The translations under genes and the position numbers were made by a program. 23,180 nucleotides of DNA from the NCBI GenBank assembly GCA_045641345.1, contig JAZUGR010000010.1, forward strand, positions 1 to 23,180, written 5' to 3'. Every line of letters begins with the position of its first letter. Position 1 is the first letter of the stretch. Below the pieces are notes generated by a model. That model had not been told where the DNA came from. It ran no database searches and saw nothing but the letters and a program-made list of their open reading frames with translations. This DNA comes from Cacconaster sp045641345. GTDB taxonomy: Bacteria > Bacteroidota > Bacteroidia > Bacteroidales > UBA932. This document shows, one piece after another, positions 13,481-20,726 of this stretch.

Positions 13481-14937
13481 GGTTCTTCTTTGCATCGTGC
13501 CTTGCACTGCTTTTGTCCCTTCAGGCCGCAGGTCAGGAACTCAAAGGCATATTCGAGGCCATATCCCGTCAGGAAACATCCTCAATCATAGGCGATCTCG
13601 ACAGTCTGATATCGCTGCCCTCCACCGATGAAGCGCGTGCCGCCGTCGCAGGCGCCGCATTCGATTATTTCAGCAATTCCCCCATAATGGGGCATGATGC
13701 GGTGGCGGTGCATGTGGCCGACAGCTATTTTCTCAATGGCCGCTTCCCCTGGAGTGATGAGGATACTTACCCTGCCCTGTATGCCTATGCACATTTCAAC
13801 AGAGCATCCCTCATAGGGTGCGATGTCCCTTCTTTGGTGGCTGAATCCATCGATGGCCGTATGCTTTCACTGCGGGATGATGCCGGTCAGTACAAATTGC
13901 TTTACTTCTACGATCCCCAGTGTGCCACGTGCAGGGAATATTCGTCCGGGATAGCCGATTACCTCCGCGATTACGGCGGTGGCCGCATTTCAGTGTTCGC
14001 CGTCAATACCGGGAGTGACAGACGGATGTGGGAGGAGTACGTATCATCCCATTTTTCGGACATCAATGCGTGGAAAGTGGATTTCTACAATGTCTGGGAT
14101 CCTGACGACGAAAACGACTACCACCGCAAGTTCGGTGTGATAACCACCCCTGCGCTGCTGCTTGTCGACAGCCAGAACAGGATTGTCGGCAGACATCTCG
14201 ACCCCGAGGCCCTCGAGACGCTGCTTGGCTACGAAAACGGCCATTCGCGCAGCATAAAAAAACTGCTCGGGGAGATATTTTCATCCCTCGCCCCTGTCGA
14301 TACGGCGGTCATAAGCCAGGTCGCATCATCCCTTGCCGTGAGGGCGTCTTCCGACAGCACCATTTGGCGGGACACGTTCTATGAAATGTTCAACTATCTA
14401 AGGGACAATCCCAACTACTCATATCAGCAGGGTGCCGCGATGGTGGCCCGGCGCTATATACTGGACAACCCTCAATATTGGTCGGAAGAATATCTGGCCA
14501 AGGTCCGCCATGCGCTCGATATGTTCTCCCTCAATCCGTTGGGGGCTAAGGCTCCCGATCTGACGTTGCGCGACACTTCTTTCAGGGCTGTAAGGATGCT
14601 TGCAGGCCGTTCTAAATATACGCTTCTGGTATTCCACATAGTGAACTGCGGCGATTGCCGCCGTGAGTTCGAGGTCCTGGAGCGGGAGGCTCTGAATCTG
14701 AAGCGCAGCCGCGTACGGGTGGTGTGCGTCTATGCCGGCAAGGATACCGCCTTGTGGCGCGGGTTCGTATCTTCCCATAACAGGGAGTGGCATTATTACT
14801 GCGATACCGAAAGGACGTCGGCGATGGGGGAGAAGTATGACATCTCGTTTGTCCCCAAACTCTACCTGCTCGACAGGAGAGGCCGCATCATAGCCAAGGA
14901 GTTCGATGCCGAAACCCTCTCTGCAATGAAACTCTGA
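13477..14937 (+). CDS. Secreted tandem thioredoxin-fold protein (DUF5106-like N-terminus)
   Basis: A 486-residue protein with a signal peptide (hydrophobic residues 3-18, probable cleavage after AAG near 19). The helical region about 22-110 resembles DUF5106. Two thioredoxin-like domains follow: one around 115-250 with active site CATC (149-152) and a TTPA cis-proline (223-226), and one around 355-486 with CGDC (391-394) and a VPKLYLLD cis-proline segment. TlpA-like proteins of this sort act as periplasmic thiol-disulfide reductases. Two different redox centres in one chain suggest an internal relay or a dual-substrate reductase (inference). It is the last gene of the tRNA-Gly/lipoprotein/amidohydrolase/deoC/coaD unit and ends 20 bases from the convergent fbp gene. 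Confidence 0.84.
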   Translation: MRFFFASCLALLLSLQAAGQELKGIFEAISRQETSSIIGDLDSLISLPSTDEARAAVAGAAFDYFSNSPIMGHDAVAVHVADSYFLNGRFPWSDEDTYPALYAYAHFNRASLIGCDVPSLVAESIDGRMLSLRDDAGQYKLLYFYDPQCATCREYSSGIADYLRDYGGGRISVFAVNTGSDRRMWEEYVSSHFSDINAWKVDFYNVWDPDDENDYHRKFGVITTPALLLVDSQNRIVGRHLDPEALETLLGYENGHSRSIKKLLGEIFSSLAPVDTAVISQVASSLAVRASSDSTIWRDTFYEMFNYLRDNPNYSYQQGAAMVARRYILDNPQYWSEEYLAKVRHALDMFSLNPLGAKAPDLTLRDTSFRAVRMLAGRSKYTLLVFHIVNCGDCRREFEVLEREALNLKRSRVRVVCVYAGKDTALWRGFVSSHNREWHYYCDTERTSAMGEKYDISFVPKLYLLDRRGRIIAKEFDAETLSAMKL

Positions 14938-14957
14938 CCGGTGTTCCCGGGGAGGCG

Positions 14958-16928
14958 CTATCTCTGCCGTATGGCTCCGGTGCGGTAGGCCTCGAGCAGC
15001 TGCTTGAGGTCGTCGATCTGTGACTCGAGCACTTTGCCGTTGTCGGTATCCCTTACATAGAGACGGTGAACGGGATATTGCAGCACCGTGGTTTCGGATT
15101 CCACGTCCATCCCGTGCTTGACCGCTGTTTCCTTGCTCTCGAACGGCTTGTGCTTCACGAGCTTCAGGCACTGTGAATTGGATATCAGAGTGTAGCCTGC
15201 GATTCCGGTTTCGCTCTGGTAGGCTTTGGAGTATCCGCCGTCTATCACGAGGAGTTTCCCGCCCGCTTTCACGGGGTCCTCGCCCTTGATTGTCTTGACG
15301 GGGATATGCCCGTTGACGATATGGGCGTATGTCGTGTCCTTTATTCCGAATTCGTTGAGGATTCTGTCGCATACCTGGGGGTCGTTCTTGAGGGTGAGAT
15401 ATGCACCGTTCACCTCTTTATGCGGTTCTTTGTCAGCTATGAAATAGCGCTCGAAAGTGGCCATCTTGCTCTTGTCGAAGGTGGGGGCGATGGGGCCGCA
15501 CCACAGATACCAGATGAAATCCTGACCCCACTGCTTCATCGAGCTCCCTTCTGGTGCGTAGTAGGCCGCGCGGACGAGTTCATCCACCTTGTCGAAAAGG
15601 GCTTTTCCCTTGTAGTTGCGCCCCTGTATCTCCATTTCCTTGAACGAGCCGTCTTCGTTGAGAGGCATCGAGCCGTGGAAGAGGAGGTTCGAGTTCTGTA
15701 CCAGGTAGAGCGACCCGTGCGACAGGAAGCAGTCTATGTGGCGGGCCAGCCTGGGGCTCGTCACGAAGCTTTCGGTGAGACGGTCGATTATGTTCTGTTC
15801 CTGATCGGTGAGCTTGTAGGGGTTTGCCGGGTCGATTGTGGGGAAGTTTGTGTCGAGCATCTTGTACTCCTTGCCGTCGACCTCCACCGTTCCTTTTTTA
15901 TAGTCCACTTTATGAAGCAGATTGCGCGACTCCATACCGAATTCGGGGTGCCGCGCTATGTTGCGCGACTCCATCTTGAACTGAATCACGGAAATGGCCT
16001 TGTGCATCTTGGCAATCAGTTCGGCCTGGTTGCTGTCGAGAGACTCGTATGCATTCTTCTTCGGCAGGAAAATGGTGCACGGGTCGTCCTTGTAGGCCTC
16101 CATCGCAAATGTCGCCAGAGGAAGCAGGTTGATTCCGTAGCCGTCTTCAAGAGTGGCCAGGTTGGCGTATCTGAAACAGATTCTCAGCACGTTGGCTACG
16201 CACGACTTGCTTCCTGCCGCTGCTCCCATCCACACTATGTCGTGATTGCCCCATTGGATGTCGTAGTGATGGTAGTTGCAGAGCTTGTCCATTATCAGAT
16301 GGGCTCCGGGACCTCTGTCGTAGATATCTCCGATGATATGCAGGGTATCTATCACCAGACGGTGGATGACGAAACATATCTCGGTTATGAAATGGTCTGC
16401 GCGTCCGGTGACTATGATTGTGTCGACTATGGCCGAAATGTAATTCTGCTTGTTGCTGTCGTCGGCTATCCACTCGTGGAGCAGCTCCTCGATGATGTAT
16501 GAGTACTCCTTGGGAAGGGCCTTGCGCACCTTGGACCTCGTGTATTTTGACGAACAGATTGCAAGTACGCGCACCAGTCTCAGCAGCATTGTCTTGTACC
16601 ATTCGTTCAGACGGGTCTTGCTGCGGATTGTCCGGATGGCCAGCTCAATCTTCTCCTGAGGATAGTAGATGAGCGTGCACAGTTCCTTTATCTCCCTCTT
16701 TGAAAGAGTCGCGCCGTAGGCTTCGTTCACTTTCTGCTTGATTACCCCCGACCCGTTGCGGAGAACGTGCTCGAAAGCCTGGTTCTCGCCGTGGAGGTCG
16801 GTGATGAAATGCTCCGTTCCCTTGGGGAGGTTGAGTATCGCTTCCAGATTGATGATTTCGGTGCATGCCGCCTGCTTGTTAGGATAACTTTTTGCAAGCA
16901 GCTGAAGATATTTGATATCCCGTTTCAT
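14958..16928 (-). CDS. fbp: Fructose-1,6-bisphosphatase, class III
   Basis: A 656-residue class III FBPase, the gluconeogenic enzyme that releases phosphate from fructose-1,6-bisphosphate. This class belongs to the calcineurin-like metallophosphatases and is unrelated to classical Fbp. The metal-site motifs DLHGE (44-48), GDIYDRGP (200-207) and GNHD (227-230) are intact, and the length matches the family. It is the last gene of the leftward lon-ung-fbp unit, starting 27 bases after the ung stop. The long reading frames on the opposite strand here are shadows. Confidence 0.94.
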   Translation of the reverse strand: MKRDIKYLQLLAKSYPNKQAACTEIINLEAILNLPKGTEHFITDLHGENQAFEHVLRNGSGVIKQKVNEAYGATLSKREIKELCTLIYYPQEKIELAIRTIRSKTRLNEWYKTMLLRLVRVLAICSSKYTRSKVRKALPKEYSYIIEELLHEWIADDSNKQNYISAIVDTIIVTGRADHFITEICFVIHRLVIDTLHIIGDIYDRGPGAHLIMDKLCNYHHYDIQWGNHDIVWMGAAAGSKSCVANVLRICFRYANLATLEDGYGINLLPLATFAMEAYKDDPCTIFLPKKNAYESLDSNQAELIAKMHKAISVIQFKMESRNIARHPEFGMESRNLLHKVDYKKGTVEVDGKEYKMLDTNFPTIDPANPYKLTDQEQNIIDRLTESFVTSPRLARHIDCFLSHGSLYLVQNSNLLFHGSMPLNEDGSFKEMEIQGRNYKGKALFDKVDELVRAAYYAPEGSSMKQWGQDFIWYLWCGPIAPTFDKSKMATFERYFIADKEPHKEVNGAYLTLKNDPQVCDRILNEFGIKDTTYAHIVNGHIPVKTIKGEDPVKAGGKLLVIDGGYSKAYQSETGIAGYTLISNSQCLKLVKHKPFESKETAVKHGMDVESETTVLQYPVHRLYVRDTDNGKVLESQIDDLKQLLEAYRTGAIRQR

Positions 16929-16955
16929 ATTGTGTTTATTGTTGTTTGCGTTGTG

Positions 16956-17624
16956 TTACAGGCTCCAGTCAATGGGGGATAGCCCTTCGTTGACAAGTAT
17001 TTCGTTTGCCTTGGAGAAGTGTCTGCATCCGAAGAAGGCCCCTCCTGCCAGGGGGGATGGATGAGCCGCTTCGAGCACGGTGTGGCGCGAAGTGTCGATC
17101 AGGTTCTTCTTGCTTCTGGCGAAATTCCCCCACAGCATGAACACCAGTCCGTCCCTCTGCTCGGAAAGCTTGCTTATCACTGCATCGGTGAACTGTGCCC
17201 ATCCTATCCCGGAATGGGATGCGGGCTGGGACGCCCTCACGGTAAGTATCGAGTTGAGGAGGAACACCCCTTGCGCGGCCCATCCCTTGAGGGAACCGTT
17301 CTTGTCGATCCTGATTCCGAGATCGCTTTCTATCTCCTTGTAGATGTTCTTGAGGGAGGGAGGGGCGGCCACTCCTTCGGGGACCGAGAATGACAGTCCT
17401 TCGGCCTGATTGGGGCCGTGGTACGGATCCTGCCCGAGTATGACTACCTTTACCTTGTCGAATGGAGTGAGATTGAATGCATTGAATATCAACGATCCGG
17501 GAGGGTATATCACCTCGCCTGCATTTTTTTCGGCGTGGAGCTGCCTTACGAGCGAGACGAAATACGGCTTTTCGAATTCGTCGCGGAGCACCTCCTTCCA
17601 ACGCTGTTCAATCCTGACGTCCAT
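16956..17624 (-). CDS. ung: Uracil-DNA glycosylase, family 1
   Basis: A 222-residue family-1 UDG that removes uracil from DNA in base-excision repair. The water-activating motif GQDPYHG (64-70, Asp66) and the leucine-intercalation motif HPSPLA (188-193, His188) are both present. LLNSILTVR (122-130), carrying the uracil-contacting Asn, is typical. Length is normal. The gene begins two bases after the lon stop, so it is probably read through from lon and has no promoter of its own that I can see. Confidence 0.96.
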   Translation of the reverse strand: MDVRIEQRWKEVLRDEFEKPYFVSLVRQLHAEKNAGEVIYPPGSLIFNAFNLTPFDKVKVVILGQDPYHGPNQAEGLSFSVPEGVAAPPSLKNIYKEIESDLGIRIDKNGSLKGWAAQGVFLLNSILTVRASQPASHSGIGWAQFTDAVISKLSEQRDGLVFMLWGNFARSKKNLIDTSRHTVLEAAHPSPLAGGAFFGCRHFSKANEILVNEGLSPIDWSL

Positions 17625-17626
17625 CG

Positions 17627-20035
17627 TTATCCGAATACATATTCAAGGACGTCTCCGACAGTTTTGACGTAATGGAACTGGAGCCCCTTGATATAGATTT
17701 TGTTGATGTCCTCTATGTCCTTGCGGTTCTCCTGCGAGAGGACAATCGTCTTCACTCCGGCTCTCTTGGCTGCAAGAATCTTCTCCTTTATCCCTCCAAC
17801 CGGGAGCACCTTGCCGCGAAGCGTTATCTCGCCCGTCATGGCTATGGCGTGGCGTATCTTCTGACCCCTCATGGCCGAGGCTATGGCGCAGGCGATGGTT
17901 ATTCCGGCAGACGGGCCGTCTTTCGGCGTGGCTCCCTCTGGTACGTGTATGTGGACGTCCTTCTTTGAGAAGAACTTGGAGTCCACTCCTGCCTGCTCGG
18001 GATGAGCCTTGAGATACTGATATGCTATCGTGGCCGACTCTTTCATAACGTCGCCGAGGTTCCCGGTGGTGGACAGAACTCCCTTGCCCTCGCAGAGCGA
18101 ACATTCCACGAAGAGTATTTCGCCTCCTACCTGTGTCCACGCGAGGCCGGTGACAACTCCTGGCTCCTCATTGCCTTTCTGCAAATCGTGGAAGTTGGTG
18201 GGAAGACCGAGATATTCCTTTATCTGGGCAGGCTCGAGAATACTCCTGTGCTCCTCTTCCAGCGCAATCTTCTTTGCGGTGATGCGTGCCATTTCCGCTA
18301 TCCGTCTGTCGAGCTGGCGGACGCCGGATTCCCGGGTGTAACTGTCGATTATCGTGCCGATGGCCTCATCGGTCAGAGCGAACTGCTCCTCCTTGAGACC
18401 GTGGGCCTCCCGCTGCTTGGAGATGAGATAACCTTTTGCAATCGCCGTTTTTTCCTCGGCCAGATAACCTGTTACGTTGATGAGCTCCATCCTGTCGATG
18501 AGAGCGGGCTGTATCGGGCTTATGTCGTTGGCCGTAGTTATGAAAAGCACCTTCGACAGGTCATAGTCGACGTCGAGGTAATTGTCGTGGAAGGTCGTGT
18601 TCTGTTCAGGGTCGAGCACTTCAAGGAGCGCCGAGGCCGGATCACCGTGGAAATCCTCCTTTATCTTGTCGATTTCGTCGAGCACTATCACGGGATTGGA
18701 ACTTCCGGTTTTCCTTATCGTTTCGAGAATCCTTCCAGGCATTGCGCCGATATAGGTGCGGCGGTGCCCCCTTATCTCGGACTCATCGTGAAGTCCTCCG
18801 AGGGAGATCCTGCCGTATTTGCGGCCGAGAGCCCTGGCTATGGATTTGCCGAGAGAGGTCTTTCCCACTCCCGGAGGCCCGTAAAGACACAGGATGGGGG
18901 ATTTCATATCTCCCTTGAGCTTGAGCACGGCCAGATATTCTATTATTCTGTCCTTGACCTTTTCGAGCCCGTAGTGGTCCTCATCGAGCACCTGCTGTGC
19001 ATTCTTCAGGTCGAGGTTGTCCTCGGTCGTTTCCTCCCAGGGGAGTTCGAGCATGAACTGCAGGTAGGAATACTGTATGTTGTATTCGGGTGCGCTGGGA
19101 TTGGTGCGCTCCAGTTTGGAGAGTTCCTTGTCGAATGCCGCGGCGACTTCCTGCGGCCATTTCTTTTCCTTCGCCTTTTTCTCGAGCTCGTCGATATCGT
19201 CGTCGGCATTGTTCATGCCGAGCTCCTCCTGGATGGTCTTCAGCTGGTTGTTGAGGTAGTACTCCCTCTGCTGCTGGTCGATTTCGGTCTTGACCTTGCG
19301 CTGGATGTCGTCCTTGATCTTGAGAATCTCTATCTGGCGGTCGATGATTTCAAGCAGCTTCATGGCTCTTTCCTTGAGCGAATCGAGCCGGAGCAGCTCC
19401 ATCTTGTCGTTTATGTTCTCGATTTCTATCGTGGAGGAGATGAAATTCACGAGAAATCCGGTACCTTCGATGTTCTTGATGGCGAAGGTGGCCTCTTGCG
19501 GCAGATGCGACGAGAGCTTTATCATCTGCTGGGCGTTGTCCTTTATCGAGGCGGTTATGGCATCCATATCAGGGTCATCCTTGTCGGGCATGACGTCCTG
19601 CAGGTATGTCACGTGACCCATGAGGTAGGGGGCCGTGATGGGGATGTCAAGGATGCGGAATCTCTTGATGCCCTGGATTATCGCCGTTATGGTGTTGTCT
19701 GGCATCTCGATTATCTTGATGACCTTGCCCAGCGTGCCGACCTCGAATATGTCCGTCAGCCCGGGGTCCTCCACCTTGATGTCGATCTGGGTTACCGCGC
19801 CTATGAGCCTGTTGGAGGCGTACGCGTCGTTTATGAGTTTGATTGACTTTTCCCTGCCTATCGTAACGGGGATGACCGTCTCGGGGAACAATATGGCATT
19901 GCGCAATGTCAGAATCGGCAATGTTTCAGGCAGTTCCATATCGCCCAGAGGCTTCCCCGCCTCGATGTTCATCATCGGGATTATATTGACTTCGGGGCCG
20001 TTGCCCGAAAAAATGTAGTCCGGTATATTCTTCAT
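17627..20035 (-). CDS. lon: ATP-dependent protease Lon
   Basis: An 802-residue LonA protease that degrades misfolded and regulatory proteins in the cytoplasm. Domains in order are an N-terminal substrate-binding region (about 38-240), a coiled-coil segment (about 240-310), an AAA+ domain with Walker A GPPGVGKT (386-393) and Walker B VLDEID (451-456), and a C-terminal protease domain with the Ser-Lys dyad Ser709 (in PKDGPSAG) and Lys752. Length is normal. The start at 20035 yields a complete N-terminus and lies shortly after a TAnnTTTG box at 20053-20060. It heads the leftward lon-ung-fbp operon and diverges from the HU gene. Confidence 0.96.
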   Translation of the reverse strand: MKNIPDYIFSGNGPEVNIIPMMNIEAGKPLGDMELPETLPILTLRNAILFPETVIPVTIGREKSIKLINDAYASNRLIGAVTQIDIKVEDPGLTDIFEVGTLGKVIKIIEMPDNTITAIIQGIKRFRILDIPITAPYLMGHVTYLQDVMPDKDDPDMDAITASIKDNAQQMIKLSSHLPQEATFAIKNIEGTGFLVNFISSTIEIENINDKMELLRLDSLKERAMKLLEIIDRQIEILKIKDDIQRKVKTEIDQQQREYYLNNQLKTIQEELGMNNADDDIDELEKKAKEKKWPQEVAAAFDKELSKLERTNPSAPEYNIQYSYLQFMLELPWEETTEDNLDLKNAQQVLDEDHYGLEKVKDRIIEYLAVLKLKGDMKSPILCLYGPPGVGKTSLGKSIARALGRKYGRISLGGLHDESEIRGHRRTYIGAMPGRILETIRKTGSSNPVIVLDEIDKIKEDFHGDPASALLEVLDPEQNTTFHDNYLDVDYDLSKVLFITTANDISPIQPALIDRMELINVTGYLAEEKTAIAKGYLISKQREAHGLKEEQFALTDEAIGTIIDSYTRESGVRQLDRRIAEMARITAKKIALEEEHRSILEPAQIKEYLGLPTNFHDLQKGNEEPGVVTGLAWTQVGGEILFVECSLCEGKGVLSTTGNLGDVMKESATIAYQYLKAHPEQAGVDSKFFSKKDVHIHVPEGATPKDGPSAGITIACAIASAMRGQKIRHAIAMTGEITLRGKVLPVGGIKEKILAAKRAGVKTIVLSQENRKDIEDINKIYIKGLQFHYVKTVGDVLEYVFG

Positions 20036-20052
20036 CGTGTCAAAATGTCATA

Positions 20053-20060
20053 CAAAGGTA
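20053..20060 (-). promoter_or_regulatory. Bacteroidetes -7 box for the lon operon
   Basis: TACCTTTG on the minus strand is an exact TAnnTTTG, 17 bases before the lon start codon, giving a predicted leader of roughly a dozen bases. I see no inverted repeat there resembling a heat-shock operator. Confidence 0.55.
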
Positions 20061-20175
20061 ATAAATAGTGGTGTATTTCACCATATTTGGGAACGACTTA
20101 CATAAGATTCAATCTCTATGCCAAATCAATCGGACTGACACAATGTGCCGAAGATGAAAATTGCAGTATAGTTTT

Positions 20176-20204
20176 TTTGAAAATCAAAAATTTAACTAAA
20201 TTTG
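20176..20204 (+). promoter_or_regulatory. Bacteroidetes promoter for the HU operon
   Basis: A TTTG at the end of a T-run (20176-20179) and a perfect -7 TAAATTTG (20197-20204) are separated by 17 bases, slightly short of the usual 19-21. The predicted leader of about 55 bases contains the hairpin at 20214-20228. Confidence 0.65.
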
Positions 20205-20213
20205 CACCCTCGT

Positions 20214-20228
20214 CGGAGCAAGGCTCCG
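20214..20228 (+). promoter_or_regulatory. 5'-leader hairpin of the HU transcript
   Basis: CGGAGC (20214-20219) and GCTCCG (20223-20228) form a 6-bp GC-rich stem with a 3-base loop, about ten bases from the predicted transcript start. No T-run follows, so it is more likely a 5'-stabilising structure than a terminator. Confidence 0.4.
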
Positions 20229-20264
20229 GAATATGATTCTTTAATACTGAAAAAATATTTTGTT

Positions 20265-20537
20265 ATGACAAAGGCAGACATCGTAAACGAAATTGCAAAA
20301 GAGAAGGGCGTAGAGAAGATCCTCGCACAGAAAATCATCGAAGGTTTCATGGACAGCGTGAAGGCGTCCCTCGCAAAGGGTGAGAACGTATATCTTCGCG
20401 GTTTCGGCAGTTTTGTCGTAAAGAAGCGTGCCAAGAAGACGGCCCGCAATATCTCCAAGAATACGACAATCGTCATTCCTGCACACAACATTCCGTCTTT
20501 CAAGCCTGCCAAGGTTTTTGCAGCGAAACTCAAATAA
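20265..20537 (+). CDS. HU/IHF-family DNA-binding protein
   Basis: A 90-residue nucleoid-associated protein. It has the N-terminal helical dimerisation part, the GFGSF turn (46-50) and the DNA-binding beta arm ending in IPAHNIPSFKPAK (71-83). It bends DNA non-specifically, or weakly specifically, as a dimer. The start at 20265 gives the canonical MTKADIVNEIA beginning, and the longer in-frame reading runs into the promoter. It is the first gene of a unit with the 29-residue basic protein and, beyond a hairpin, rng. Confidence 0.94.
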   Translation: MTKADIVNEIAKEKGVEKILAQKIIEGFMDSVKASLAKGENVYLRGFGSFVVKKRAKKTARNISKNTTIVIPAHNIPSFKPAKVFAAKLK

Positions 20538-20555
20538 TCTAAATACATCTGAACC

Positions 20556-20645
20556 ATGCCAAACGGAAAAAAACACAAAAGGCATAAGATGGCGACCCAC
20601 AAACGCAAGAAGCGTTTGCGCAAGAACAGGCACAAGAAGAAGTAA
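20556..20645 (+). CDS. 29-residue basic protein, COX24/AURKAIP1 (bS22/mS38)-like
   Basis: An ATG-to-TAA frame of 29 residues, starting MPNGKKHKRHK and ending RKNRHKKK. Almost two thirds of the residues are Lys, Arg or His. The repeated basic pattern with a central KMATHKRKK matches what I know of the AURKAIP1/COX24 C-terminal domain: mitochondrial small-subunit protein mS38, mycobacterial bS22, and tiny Bacteroidetes proteins annotated with this domain. A role as an rRNA-bound small-subunit ribosomal peptide is inferred. It begins 18 bases after the HU stop and is followed by the hairpin at 20685-20714 and rng. Automatic gene callers may miss it because of its size. Confidence 0.72.
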   Translation: MPNGKKHKRHKMATHKRKKRLRKNRHKKK

Positions 20646-20684
20646 TCGCCTGTGTCGTCATTTTTGATGCATCAATGATACCTG

Positions 20685-20714
20685 AAGCGGATTCCAAATC
20701 CGCTTTGGGTTTTT
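20685..20714 (+). terminator. Intrinsic terminator/attenuator before rng
   Basis: AAGCGGATT (20685-20693) and AATCCGCTT (20697-20705) form a 9-bp stem with a 3-base loop, followed by TGGG and a T-run (20710-20714) and then another TTTT. It ends only about a dozen bases before the rng ATG, and no TAnnTTTG promoter lies between, so rng expression probably depends on partial readthrough. Confidence 0.72.
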
Positions 20715-20726
20715 GGTTTTAGAAAG

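Noticed and set aside
15306..16502. 398-codon plus-strand frame opposite fbp
   Set aside because: Its composition (Val/Glu/His-rich, no motif) is that of an antisense shadow of a full-length class III FBPase with all metal motifs.
18002..19846. 614-codon plus-strand frame opposite lon
   Set aside because: Antisense shadow of an intact Lon protease; no recognisable domain and no start signals.
20664..20675. Perfect 12-base palindrome TTGATGCATCAA between the microprotein and the rng hairpin
   Set aside because: It could be an operator, but there is one copy only, no adjacent promoter, and it may simply be part of the terminator region. Not enough to call a site.
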